Position numbers and translations under genes: made by a program. Source: Armillaria gallica (lineage: Eukaryota > Basidiomycota > Agaricomycetes > Agaricales > Physalacriaceae). Taken from it: a stretch of DNA of 64,000 nt. The stretch covers positions 3,162,001-3,226,000 of the forward strand of contig JBANDB010000002.1 of NCBI GenBank assembly GCA_037576215.1, read 5' to 3'. This document shows, piece by piece, positions 35,737 through 47,300 of this stretch (position 1 is the first letter of the stretch; each line of letters starts with the position of its first letter). The notes beneath the pieces are model-generated. The model was not told where the DNA came from, did not search any database, and was given only the letters and a program-made list of their open reading frames with translations.

Positions 35737-35835
35737 ATGGTGGGTTAGAACAAGGTGGGGTTGCTTTCTTGTTGGTAATGAAACTTCATAAAAAAAATGG
35801 TGCTCCCTCTGTTCCTTCCTCATCTTTCTCATCCT

Positions 35836-37085
35836 CATCATATCAAGCACATTTTCACAGACAAAAATGTCTTGACCTCTACTATCAAAGGGCTCCCTCA
35901 GTCTCCTCATCCAAGAGCTGCTCATTCCTGATGATGCAGTTCAAGTGGAACCTCTCAACATCAACCTTGCTCCTCAGACAGAACTTACATTGCAGTTTCT
36001 ATTGATAACATTCTCTATTCCAGTACAGTTGACACTTCCTGCCACCACTCCAGATCATGCTACAAAGCTCAAGAGTTGCTACAAAGCCAACATCAATATC
36101 ATGCTTGGTCCAACAGAAAACAAACTAGAGTTTATAGCCAAATTCATGGAGGATGCAGAGAAATTCAAGACAGAAATAGTCAAGCTGGTCAAGGCACTAT
36201 TAACTATCAAGGCCTGTAAGTATCTTGAAACCTGCTGAGCTGAATTTTTGGAACAGGTTTGGTCTAATGTTCTTGTCGAGGCACATTGGCATGTCAGGAT
36301 GGTCAATAAAGCTGCTATCAAATTTCTCTATTATTTAATGAAGAGTATTTCTTTTTCTTGGGCTTTGTTTAGATTCTGACCATTTCTTTTAAACATTTTT
36401 TCCATTTTATATAACCTCTCAACTATCATCCATGAATCTCTTTTATTGTGAATATGTATCTCTCAGCTATATATATCTTATTCTCTTGTCTCTACTCTTT
36501 TTAACTGTTTCTTTTCAGTACCTGAAACTCAAAAATCTTAGGATTTATCAGCAATCCTATAAGGTTTGGACAATTGCTATCAATTTTAAAAACTATAAAG
36601 AAAACAACAGCTTTTTGAGGAAGAAACAGATGTTTTACCTAGAGTTAGTTATGAGGGCTCACAACCTTTCTTTTTGTATTGTCATATGGTTAATGACCTA
36701 CTTGTATGCTATTGGGGTATTCACAACTAAATTTGCAGTAAGTACCCTAACCTTTGTCAAGTCTATTGTTTACTGACTATTGATTCAGTCTTTGGCAGAA
36801 TTATTTGTCTGCAATGCAGCTGAACTAGCTCTAGACCCAGCAACTTATGAGTGGGCATTGTAAGTCTATACTGTACTCTCTCCTTCTGTTAACTGACAGG
36901 CAAATAGATTCTCTAATATACAACCTGGTGGCTGTTCTTTTGTTTCCTTTAAAAAGCCTGCCAGCTCATCAGCTATTTCAGCTTTGATTTCTGCACTCTG
37001 CAAGATGGCTTCTCTCACAGTAGTTGGCAGATATACTTTTCAGAGAGAAGCTGGTGATGTCTTTAGCTGCTACTTTGATAATTGT
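35836..37085 (+). pseudogene. Recombinase-like gene of element A, truncated
   Basis: Aligns with the B gene starting at 42919: HIFTDKNVLTSTIK-like start, LPATTPDHATKLKS, KFMEDAEKFKTEIVKLVKA and FLEQVWSNVLVEAHWHVRM. About 400 bases present in B (43415-43830) are deleted. It keeps the empty site of the B retrotransposon (TTTTTAACTGTTTC near 36497-36510) and the segment RYTFQREAGDVFSCYFDN, matching the first active-site box in B. It then diverges at about 37085, losing the His and Tyr boxes. Confidence 0.5.
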
Positions 37086-37560
37086 ATGAAAAAGCGATTC
37101 AATGCAGCTATCACTGTTCACACCATCAAATTGCTGTCTAACCATAATCATATGCAATGCTTCCTGGAGAGAATACCTTGATGATAGCTGAGAATTTCAT
37201 TGGGCTATAAAGGGCAGGTGGTAAGTCTGTTCTTGTGCATGTATATGAGAAAGGTGGTTCCCATGATAATACCCAGCTGGCTATACTCAGCTTTTTCTTC
37301 TGCTTGAAACATATTCAGCTCCCACCCCACCTTGTCTTTTACATTGGTATTCCTCCTATTGAGGAGCTACCCCAGCACTCTGACCATTGCCTCATGGAAG
37401 GTCATGATGATCCTGTTAGGCATTAGTTTCTCTCATCCATTAAGCATGACCTTCAAAGGAGAGCTTTGGCAACACAAAGCTTATTGGCATTCAGAAAGTA
37501 CAATGGGAGAAACATAGTTGACTTCAAGACCTTAGGCTGTAAAGCCTAAGGGGTGATGTG
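37085..37560 (+). other. Unrelated ORF relic spliced onto element A
   Basis: Reads KSVLVHVYEKGGSHDNTQLA, LPPHLVFYIGIPPIEELPQH and HDDPVRH in one frame, then shifts to SSIKHDLQRRALATQSLLAF. It has no counterpart in element B. It looks like a piece of another mobile element's protein, but I cannot name the family. Confidence 0.35.
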
Positions 37561-37873
37561 GTTTTGTATAATGAAGGCATGCTTGTTGTTCATTGTGATG
37601 AGGATTAATGTACTATAGTATCAATTATTCTCAGATAGCAATGAACAGTACCAATTCTCAGGGCCTGTACAAACTACAGAATGCAACATGAAGAAGAGAG
37701 GACAGAGAGAAAAAAAACACTACAATATCTAATTCTCAAGCAATTCACAAAATCCATGTTCATGCACCTTCAAATAGGAAATCCTAGAAAAATTTAAACT
37801 CAATTAAAGGTCTGGTCAAAAACAATTACTCTTAGGGATTTGCTCCCATGCTTAATGCAATACTAAGGATTAA

Positions 37874-39126
37874 TAGCTCATGTGTTATGTCTGTGGAGAA
37901 TTCAAGTTTTCAAGTGGATGCAACCATAGGGAGCATGTGCTGATGACATAATAAGCCTGCTTAGTCTAAGTGTTAATTTGGTAAAATTTGATGTCTACAT
38001 TTTATCAGTTGGCTGTTTGAACCTTGCTTCGGTCAGTCTTCTTTTTCTTTCGATCATGTCGCATCTGCTAGAGATTCCTGTCACTTTGAACAAGAAAATT
38101 AGACATTGAAAGTACTGCACCATACTCAGTGTTGTTAAGCACACCAGTGAGTATCAGTATCATGGCTATGAAATAGCTTTATAGCAATTGTTATAATATT
38201 GAGTGCTTATCACAGTCATAAGTATTTGCTTTGGAAACAGGTAAGTTTAGGGATGGTTGCATATGCATGAGGTTGTTTTACTGGTCCATAAGAGAGTATG
38301 AGATACCTCGATACTAGGCATGTCAGCACTTCTTCTGCCATCTTTCTTTTTTCAAGCTTGTAAAACTCATAGACCTATTGTGTGACTGCAATGATTCTGT
38401 TGACTATAATTGAGGTATCTTGAAGGTTGTATTTACGCTCCAGCTTGTCTCTTTGATTGTTGTTCAATGGTGTTAGTCTGGAAATTAGACAGAGCAGAAT
38501 GCATATAATACTATGTCATGACTCACTTGCTCTAGATACTGTAAGGCAGAGACTCTGACATCTGTACCCATAACATTATTGCTACTATTCTCAGAGCAAT
38601 GTGTTTTGTGTTGGACATGCTTACATGTATATCCTGCCAGGATTGCACAGCAGCTCAAGAAAGCATGAAGGAAGTGATTAAAAAAATAAACATACCTTGC
38701 TCTTACTGTTTCAAGCTTCTCAAAGTACCAAAGTTGCTTGAAAGTCTGTGTATTAATACATTTCAGATGCCAACAACTTTGTACTTGATGGCAATTAAAT
38801 TTTCCATTTGCGTCTTGGGCTGAGGGTTCAAATGCTCATAAGCAACAAGAATTCGGATCAAGCCAGGCTCCTGTTGATTTTCGCCATGCAGCACAAGCAT
38901 CCCCATAGCCACAAGCCCTGAGTATTGGCACATGCCACTCAGCAACAAGCTTCAAGTGAGACATGTCATGGGGCTATTATTATTATCATCATGCTGAAGC
39001 ATTGTCTGATATATCTATGTGGGAACAAACTGCTTAAGCTATATTGAATTATGATTGGCTGATGCATATATATGTGCTATGTACAAATCAAGATATAGCC
39101 TCTCCACAGGCATTGAACATGAGCCA
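37874..39126. mobile_element. 1253-bp terminal-inverted-repeat transposon inside element A
   Basis: The ends are inverted repeats: TAGCTCATGTGTTATGTCTG on the left and, read on the other strand, TGGCTCATGTTCAATGCCTG on the right, both continuing TGGAGA; 21 of the first 26 positions match. The element is flanked by GATTAA on both sides (37868-37873 and 39127-39132), a 6-bp target duplication. The unoccupied sequence CTAAGGATTAACTCAGTTAA is present at 31431-31450 in the neighbouring unit. No transposase is recognisable inside (a 74-codon frame at 38599-38823 has no known motif), so it is probably non-autonomous. Confidence 0.75.
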
Positions 39127-39212
39127 GATTAACTCAGTTAATTGTGCCATATTGAATATGAGAATTAGTATATAAAATAATTAAAATTAAAACAATAATT
39201 CCCAAAAGGAGG

Positions 39213-39247
39213 TCACATGACAATGGTGAGGTTTGAACTCATGCCCC
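39213..39247. repeat. tRNA-Leu 3'-end-like junction repeat 2
   Basis: A 35-base match to the tRNA-Leu gene end at 51808-51842. The four differences are all CG in the tRNA copy versus CA or TG here, as expected from methylated-CpG decay. A second T-arm-like hairpin (GGGGTTCGAACCTCT) follows at 39261-39275, and a weak A-box-like motif on the minus strand at about 39342-39351, so it could also be read as a decayed tRNA gene. Confidence 0.65.
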
Positions 39248-40006
39248 TGCCTGCCACGAGGGGTTCGAACCTCTAGGAGGTCAGATTTCGATCATTTTGG
39301 AACCTCTGGAGGTCCACTCCTGCTTGGAAGAGCTTAGCCTACCACTGGTCAATGTGTCTGCACATGACCATCGTCACAGAATGTGTCGACATCATCACAC
39401 ACCTCAGCTAGCTCATCGACACTTCGTCTGCAATGCTCTGCATGTGAGGCATGTGCAACTGATGCGACCATGACACTATGCATTGACATCATCACACACC
39501 ACTCTCTGTCAGCTACCACCACATCCCTCCTGCTTGCTTGTCAATGCCTTGCCTCAGTGACGACGCTTTGCTGCTTTGACACAATGACACCTCACTCCCT
39601 GTCACACTCACTCACTAGACTCATCGACGTCTTGCCATCACCACGTCGCTCCACTCTCTGTCACTTACCATGACCACACTTGCTCGTCAATGCCTCGCCT
39701 CGCAGCACAGCGACAATGATATTACTGCTTCGACATGATGACCACACTCACTCACTAGTGTCATCAGTTGCTCCTGACTGCTCTCTATCACCTGCCACGA
39801 CCACGCTCCCAATATCTCACTTGCTTTACTGCTTTGCCCACCACAGCATCGCTCAGAGTCGTTGACACTAACCATGACAACCATCTGCTATGTCAAAGAA
39901 TCTCCTGACGATGACAACAACTGCCTATCATGTGGCCAAGAATGCATGTATGTAATCAGTCCTTTCTCTATTCCCTCCACCCATCTCCATAACCAGGCCT
40001 GAAAAT

Positions 40007-41395
40007 ATGAAAACCAGCATCGGAAAGCATATCCATCAATGCGCTGCATTGCTCAAGCACAGCCAAGCTCAACTCTCTGCAAACAAAGCCTTCAAACCCT
40101 CGCATTGCCTCTGGGATGGTTGCTCCAAAACCTCCACCATTTGGAAAACCCAAGACATTCATCTCAAGCACCTCAGAAACCATCTCACTTGGCTCACTTC
40201 TGTCTCTACCAGCAGCGAAAGCAGGTGTTGCAACTGGGAGCTCTGCGAGGAGTCCACTCACACCGACTGGTATCTCTCCAACTGGGCTTTTCACTTTGCC
40301 ACAGCTCACAACATCAACCCCAACAAAGCTGTCATCGTCGACCATTGCGCTCTCTGTGGTGAATGGATCAAGGACCAGAAGAGTGACCACTCAACATGGA
40401 ACGCCTACTGCAAAACCCATTACAAGACCATGTTCTCTCCCTTCAAACATTGCTTACAAGGACATGTCTCTCATCATGACAATAAACTCAAAATCACTGA
40501 CGATATCGCAGAATACAAACCCAATGCACCCTTTGACAAGAAAAGACCTCTCCTTCATGGCTATATCCAGCAGTCTGTCACTCTCCACCCCTTTTTCTGT
40601 CTCTTTTGCACATACGACAACGACTTGCTTATGTATATGCACATGAAACAGTGAGTATATGCACCTTATTTGCAGCTTTGACACTTACCCAGGCTCAGAT
40701 ACAGAGACAATACTGTATACACTCACCACGTCTTTCAACAACATCTCCACAGTATCAAAACTGATGTCATGTGCCCAGTCCTGTCTTGCAAAATGCATGC
40801 CTTTCCTCTCTTTGATCTTGTAACTCATCTCATCCTCTTTCACCATCTTCCGCTCTTGGGTACAGCCCCATCAAGAAAGAAAAAAGGCTCAGAATTCCCA
40901 TCAAAGATGATGACAGCAACCTCACCGTCTCACTCATTCAAAACAAGCACCAGCCAAAGAAACAACACATCAATAGCAGTGACGATGATGCCCATCCATT
41001 ATATCTTTGCTCCAGTTGCCACCATAAGCGCCACAATATCCAAAAACATATGGAGATGTCCCCTTTAAACTTGCATTGCCACAAATGAGGCACATACTAC
41101 AAACTTGCCAAGGATGGTACAAAGCTCGACCCTGTTCCCCACAAATTCTCAAATGTTGCCTTTTCTCCTCTCTGCTGCTGCATCTAACCCTCTTGATTAA
41201 GACACTTCGGCAGCTGGCTCAGCAGCTAAAAAAGGCCAGTACCACTATTGCATGCTTTGCAAGCTTCAATTCTCTAATATTCAAGATCACATCCTACAAG
41301 ACTGCCAATCACTCACTTTTTGCATCAAGGATCCTAACAATCCCAACCATTGCCGTGCATGAAATGTGACTCTATACACATTTTCTGAATGGATA
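40007..41395 (+). pseudogene. Multi-C2H2 zinc-finger protein of element B
   Basis: The first exon encodes MKTSIGKHIHQCAALLKHSQ and a series of Cys/His modules: CLWDGCSKTSTIW...HLKHLRNH, CCNWELCEES...HFATAH, CALCGEWI...CKTHY and FCLFCTYDND. A 42-nt intron (about 40653-40694, GTGAGT to CCCAG) joins to LRYRDNTVYTHHVFQQHLHS, then CPVLSCKMHAFPLFDLVTHL...LFHH. Further Cys/His clusters follow in other frames (SCHHKRHNIQKHM near 41015; YCMLCKLQFSNIQDHI near 41245), with at least one stop between them. It is likely a DNA-binding protein of the element, perhaps recognising its ends. Exons after 40900 are uncertain. Confidence 0.5.
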
Positions 41396-41730
41396 AGGAC
41401 TGTAAACATGTAACCACTCTGTTTTCGACCCAAATTTCGAGTCCAAATTTTGTTAACTATTTGCCAAATGAAATAGGTGCATATGTGTCTAAAAAGTCCT
41501 CCACATGCTGTGCCACAGGTGATGCAATTATCCTCAACACATCTGACAATAAGGCCTGAGAAGACTCATACTATGTAGCCAGGACGTGGATAAAATTCTC
41601 TTCGGGGAGATAGCGGCAGAGATATGTGAGCATCTCATCAAAAACACCACTCCATTGTCTCTTCCTGCCTCTGTCAGTGACATCCTAGCTCAGGTCCATC
41701 AGTACTGCAGCACCAAACTAGGATACCATA

Positions 41731-42794
41731 TCAGTATCTCTTCACAGTGGAAACAATGACACTTACATAGTTGTACAGGAGCACTAGCAGCCGCTGCATC
41801 GCTATTGTATGCTGGTGCTTCTTGTGGTGCTTTGCTAGCTTCACATCATAAGCATTCTTTGCTTCTGCAATCTGCCCCTTATCCCCCATTTTTTGGGCAT
41901 TATCTAGCTCTAGCTGTGCCTCCAGTTGCTCTGCCCTGAAGGACCGCTTCAAAAAGTCAATTTTCCACTTTCGGGGGCCTGTCACTTCTCCTGCGGCATT
42001 CCCTTCCTCATCCTCATCGTCCTCACCCATGTGCACATCCCAAATCTTGATGTATCGGATCATCTCAGTGACTCACATCGTGTAGTCCACAAACATTTTG
42101 CATGCGCCAATGCTGACTTGATCAGAGAGGAACTGCGCCAGTTTAATTCACAAAACACAAAGCCTACCTTGTTCATAGCAACTAAATGGTTCATATCATT
42201 GTTGAGTTTCCGAATCTTGTTTGTTTTGTCGCAGATATTTTCCCAAAGGTCCCTGCTCTCCATGAGTGGCACTATAGCAGCACACTAACAGCTCATCAGC
42301 TTTCAAATCCACGTAATAGGTGTCACACTCACCCAGTTTTCATATATATCCTTGTACCCACAAATTATATGCTCGTATGCGAGATCCTCTGTAGCTTCTC
42401 TGCTTCCACCATCAGGAAATAGCAAGGTTTTGGCAAAGTCCTTTGCAGTGAGAGCGGAGTACTTTTTGGCATTAAAAATAGCCAGCAACTTGTCCACCCT
42501 ATCCTTGACAACATCTCCCAGTGCAGGGACTGGAGCGGCTCCCACACTGACAGATCTGCCTCCTCGAGCTGTTCGAGCACCTCCACCACTCTTGCCATGT
42601 CAACAACTTGGAGCCAGGAGCAGGATCCCCATTGACAAATTTTGGTTTATCCGCTTCTGGATCTCCACAATGAGCTTTTTACGTTTTTCTATCATTCCAA
42701 GTATAGCTTCAGGAGGCAACTCATTGAGTTGCTGCAATTCTCGCTCAAATTCATCGATATGGGCATGAATATGTACACCAGGAGAGTCAGCCAT
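41731..42794 (-). CDS. Unrecognised charged, helical protein of element B
   Basis: Minus-strand exons run from MADSPGVHIHAHIDEFEREL (42794), with ELPPEAILGMIEKRKKLIVE, through ALGDVVKDRVDKLLAIFNAK and FAKTLLFPDGGSREATEDLA (about 42303-42530), a segment near 42100-42270 (NKIRKLNNDMNHLVAMNKVG), to VHMGEDDEDEEGNA, FRAEQLEAQLELDNAQKMG and KLAKHHKKHQHTIAMQRL (41731-42063). It is rich in Lys, Glu and Leu with likely coiled-coil stretches. Introns separate the blocks. Conservation of the same blocks in element A indicates a real element gene. The family is unknown; a structural or DNA-bridging partner of the recombinase is a guess. Confidence 0.45.
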
Positions 42795-42918
42795 AGTGGG
42801 TCAAAACAAGGTGGGGTTGCTTCCTCATCGGTAATGAAATTACCAGTACATGTAACTCAACTCTGACTGCCCCATAAAAAAAAGATGATGCTCCCTCTGT
42901 TCCTTTCCCATCCCCACC
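42795..42918. promoter_or_regulatory. Short divergent promoter region of element B
   Basis: Only 124 bases separate the start of the minus-strand gene (42794) from the plus-strand recombinase-like gene (42919), so both must share a promoter. A CATAAAAAAAAG stretch near 42872 is the only TATA-like candidate for the plus strand. Confidence 0.35.
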
Positions 42919-43996
42919 ATGTCCAAGCGCATTTTCACAGACAAAAATGTCTTGACCTCTACTGTCAAAGGGCTCTCCAGTCTCCTCATCCAAGAGCCAC
43001 TCGTTCCCGACAATGTGGTTCAAGTGAGACCCCCCAACATCGACCTCGCTCCTCAGACAGGGCCTTACATTGCAGTCTCTATTGATAACATTCCAGTCCC
43101 AGTACAGTTGACACTTCCTGCCACTGCTCTGGAACATGCTGCAAAGCTCAAGAGTCGCCGCAAAGCCAACGTCGATGCCATGCTTGGCCCAGCAGCAAAT
43201 GAACCATAGTTTATAGCCAAGTTCATGGAGGATGCCAAGAAGTTTGAAACAGAGGTAGTCAAGCCAGCCAAGGCACCATCGACCATCAAGGCGTGCGAGT
43301 ACCTTGAAACCTGCCAGGCTGAATTTTTGGAACAGGTTTGGCCTGACATTCCTGTCGACGCACATTGGCATGTCGGGATGGTCAATAAAGCTGCCACCAA
43401 ATTCCTCTATTATCTGGTGAGTTTGACAGTTTTTTTCTTGGTTCACATCTAATATTTTAACAGGTTCACACGATTAAACCTCATCAAGTTGGTCGCAAGT
43501 ACATGAAAGCATGCACATTGTTCCAGTTCATGACTCTCCTTATCCATCTCATCATCTGCTATATGGTCAATCCAGCAATGTCAAGATTATGTGGGATAGT
43601 GCTTCTCACAAAACTCAAGGTTCATCCTCACTTGAAGAATCAAACTCTGAGTCGTATGTACACTTGCTTCTCTTCCATCTCCCTTTAATGCTCCCTGCAG
43701 TCATCCATCACTTTGACCTGGACCGGTACTACAACAAGAAGTGGTATTGTAGCCACAAAGAACTCCAGATACTGATCAATATGGTGATGTGTAGTCCAAG
43801 CATGCGCCTCGTCAAAATCAACATCATTCTTAGGGTATTTCTTTTTCTCAGGTTTTGCTTGGATTCTGACTGTTTCTTTTAGGCACTTTTTCCATTCTAT
43901 ATGACCTCCCAACCATTATCCATGGGTCCCTTTTGTCATGAATATGTGTCTCTCAGCTATGTATGTCTTGTTCCCTTGTTCCTACTCTTTTTAACT

Positions 43997-44233
43997 GTTG
44001 AGTATTTATCCTAGCCTGTCTCGTTTGTTCTTTATTATTTCTTATCTGAACTTACTTACCATATATAGATTGTTAACCCCTTTACTTTTGTCGCTTATAC
44101 TTGCCAATTCCCCCTCTCTGCACCTCAGTTGATCACCACTACTACGTGTGGCTAACTGAGGTGCATATATCATTTATTCTATCTTATTATTACCTTCTTA
44201 CACTACATTATTACAGCTGTTGTATTCCTAACA
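43997..44233 (+). repeat. 5' LTR of the Copia element
   Basis: 237 bp, starting TGTTGAGTATTTATCC and ending GTATTCCTAACA. The bases right after it (GGTTCTGGGCTCCCATG) occupy the primer-binding position; I could not match them with certainty to a tRNA. Confidence 0.85.
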
Positions 44234-44313
44234 GGTTCTGGGCTCCCATGCTCATTCCGCTGGGTTAATAACACACACATTCATACCAGTCAACTCAAGA
44301 AACCACATAGATT

Positions 44314-47300
44314 GTGCAAATGAAATGTCATATCCCCCCTATCATGACAACTACCTCACAACAAACCATACCCATCAAACTAGATGATGATGAAAAGTTC
44401 AATGGTGAGAACTGGGCAGCATTCAAAATGATCATGCTGACTGAAGGAAACACTCGCGGACTCGTCAACTATTGGGAGAACAAAGTATCAATTCCTGGCC
44501 AGACACTCGCACCACTCCCATCCACCCCAATCAATAGCCTGGCCCCCAACTTACTCGAATATGTCCAATGTGAGAGTGTAGCATTTGCATCCATCATTCG
44601 CAATGTCAAAGACATATTTAGTGTCAGTATAAACCCCAACAAACTATCTCACAAGGCTTGGACTATTCTCAAAACCCAATACAGCGCCTACTCGGACCTG
44701 ATTTGTAGCTGTAGGGAGAGAATCCTGAAAGCCGTGAAGTACCAGGATGGAGAAAAGGTCAGCGGGGATGGAGGATATATTGAGAAGATGCACAAGCTCT
44801 GTAAGGAAGCAAATGATGCTGGCGCAGGTATTGATGACAAGAGTTTCAAGACCACACTACTCAACTCGTTCCCTGAATCCTGGGACTCAGTCGTCAGCAT
44901 GTTATACACTGAAACCAACCTCCTTGTCGTTATCGGATGCCTCATTGCCCATGGCGAACACGTAGTCAGAAGGAACACCACCAATAACCCCTCATCTACT
45001 CAGGAGTCCACGGTCCAAGTGCTCCAGGCATCTATTCAGGCCCTAACTCTTCAAGTCCAAAGCCTATCATCAAAGAGGAGTATGGTTCCCAGGTCAGACA
45101 AGTCACATACCCCAAATGACGCATGCAAGGGAGTGGGCCATACCCTTAATGAATGCTGGAAATTAGGGGAAGGAAGACAGGGTCAATATCCACCTTGGTG
45201 GAAAGGGAAGCAGAACGCACCTGTGCCTAGCTCCACAAACTTAGCTATGGCCAACGTGTCACCATCTGAGGCAGGTTCCGTTTATGCAAATGTCACTGCA
45301 CTGAACACATGCATTGACGGAGAAACCTTAGAAGCCATTGAGAAAGTCTTGAAAGAGGAATCGGCGCTAGTGGTCAATAATACTAGTCAAGGATCTGTAG
45401 ACAACTCACTGTTGTACAGCGACTCTGGAGCATCCACACATTTCATCCAGAACAGAGAATGCTTCTTCCACTATATGCCCTTGAGCAAAATGTCAGGAAG
45501 TTCTTCAAAAGCTGGGGCCTCACTGAATATTCAAGGAATCGGCACCGTAGCTCTGAAATCATCTGTTGCAGGTTCCCAAAATGTATTCACTTTGAGCAAA
45601 GCTCTCCATTGTCCAGACATCTCGGCGAACCTAATATCAATCAGCAGACTGGATAAAGAAGGGTGGTTTGTCACCTTCAGGAGAAACCAAGCAACATTCA
45701 TGGACCAAAACAGGGTTTCCCAGTTCACCACAACAATGGTAAATGACCTGTATGCGATTAACAGGACATTGCTATGCAGTGAGGAATACACTGCACTCGC
45801 AGCGAGGTCCTTGGAGGTTGCAGTGCCCATGGAAACATGGCATATGCAATTCACCCATCTTGGGGTCAGCTGAATTGAGGAGCTTAAGAAACAAGCACTG
45901 GTGGATGGCCTTAACATGAAAGATGGGGAACGAGCTGGGGGAAAATGTGAACTATGCATCCTGGGTAACTAGAAAAGATGGCCATTCGATGCTGACGTGG
46001 CACCGGAGACAGTGGCATTAGTGTGGGTAATGGTGGATATTTGGGGACCTGCTCGTGTACGATCCATTGGGGGAGCTAAATATGCCCTCGTTTTTGCTGA
46101 TGATGCAATGTCATAATGAATCCCATACTACCTATCTGATAGAAGGGCCAAAACAATGCTTGAAGCATTAAACCAATTTACCGTGATGGCTGAACATCAG
46201 ATTGGGAAGAAGTTGAAGAAAATTCGGTGTGATAACAAGTTCAAGAATGAGCTATGAAAGGCTTGGGGTATAGAAAAGGGAATACTCATCGAGTTCATGG
46301 CCCTATACTCATCAGCAGCCAATAGGATGGCTGAATGTATGCTTGGAATTGTCTTTGGAACAGTCCGAATCTTGCTACTGGAAGTGAGGATGTCTGATGG
46401 CTGGTGAGTGGAAGCATGCAATTATGCAATTAAGGCTGGTAACCTTCTCCCTACCTCTCAGCATCCCAGCAAAGTCCCAGAAAAAGAGTGGTCTGGGAAG
46501 CAACAAACCGTAGGTCATCTGCAAGTCTGGGGGTCCATCTGCTATGCAAAAATCCCTGCAGCAAAAGGCCACAGTAAGCTATCTCCATGAGGGCAGAAAG
46601 GCCGATTTGTGAGCTTGACAGGGCACGGCTCATATAGGATTCTTTTGGATGGCATACCTGGCAACAAAATCATCATTTCTCATGATGTAATCTTCGAGGA
46701 ACTGGCTCCGAAGTGTACTGTTTCTCCTTGTGAGGGGGAGATTGCGTACAAAGACATTATCGAACCACTCGAAGAAACGATCAAAAATCAGCCACAGCCA
46801 CCAATCGACAACACTAGTACCGATCACGATCAGTCAAAAGAAGTACCTTGAACAACACCGCAAGCGCCAGCCACACCAGCTCAAGCACCACCTCAGATAA
46901 TCCCAAACATTCTCCCATCAGCACATCCATCTCATATACCCAAACCTACAAGAGCAATACTTGAGTCAAATGAATATGTGTGATATGAAGCAGCAGCCAA
47001 AAAACAAGGGAAGAACTGGGCAAACAATGACACAGTTCTGCTACTCGCAGACAAGGATGATATAGAAGATATTGTCACTCTGAAAGCATCAGAAATCAGC
47101 AACATCATCGACAGGCATGATATGTGGGTACCAGATGACTACAATGAAGCTATGACCAAAGCTAGAATCTGGAAACCAGCCATGGATGCTGAAATCCATC
47201 AGATGGAAGAAAGTGATGTATGGAGAGTCGTACCGAAGGAACCATGGATGCATATGATCGACACTTGTTGAACTTTTGACAAGAAACTCGATGGGGACAC

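Larger units (their letters stand above)
31555..39247 (+). mobile_element. Element A: tandem tyrosine-recombinase-type element, heavily decayed
   Basis: Collinear with element B over most of its length: left end (31555-31690 versus 39248-39370), zinc-finger gene, opposite-strand gene, recombinase-like gene and AT-rich right end (37730-37872 plus 39133-39247). It is bracketed by tRNA-Leu-like repeats at 31522 and 39213. Where B has CG, A very often has TG or CA, and reading frames are broken throughout. A 1253-bp inverted-repeat transposon interrupts its right end (37874-39126). After about 37085 the recombinase-like gene switches to unrelated sequence, so A lacks that catalytic end. Short AT-rich stretches between its genes (31700-32290, 34300-34690, 37560-37870) show nothing more. 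Confidence 0.6.

Noticed and set aside
37868..39132. piggyBac-like element based on TTAA at both ends
   Set aside because: With TTAA as the duplication the terminal repeats fall out of register by two bases; the 6-bp GATTAA aligns them exactly.
39213..39355. Second functional tRNA-Leu at the element B left end
   Set aside because: A T-arm and a weak A-box-like motif exist, but no acceptor or anticodon stem pairs; it is treated as a junction repeat or tRNA relic.
42865..43446. 219-codon minus-strand ORF (42787-43446)
   Set aside because: It is antisense to the recombinase-like gene, whose protein is the one conserved between elements A and B.
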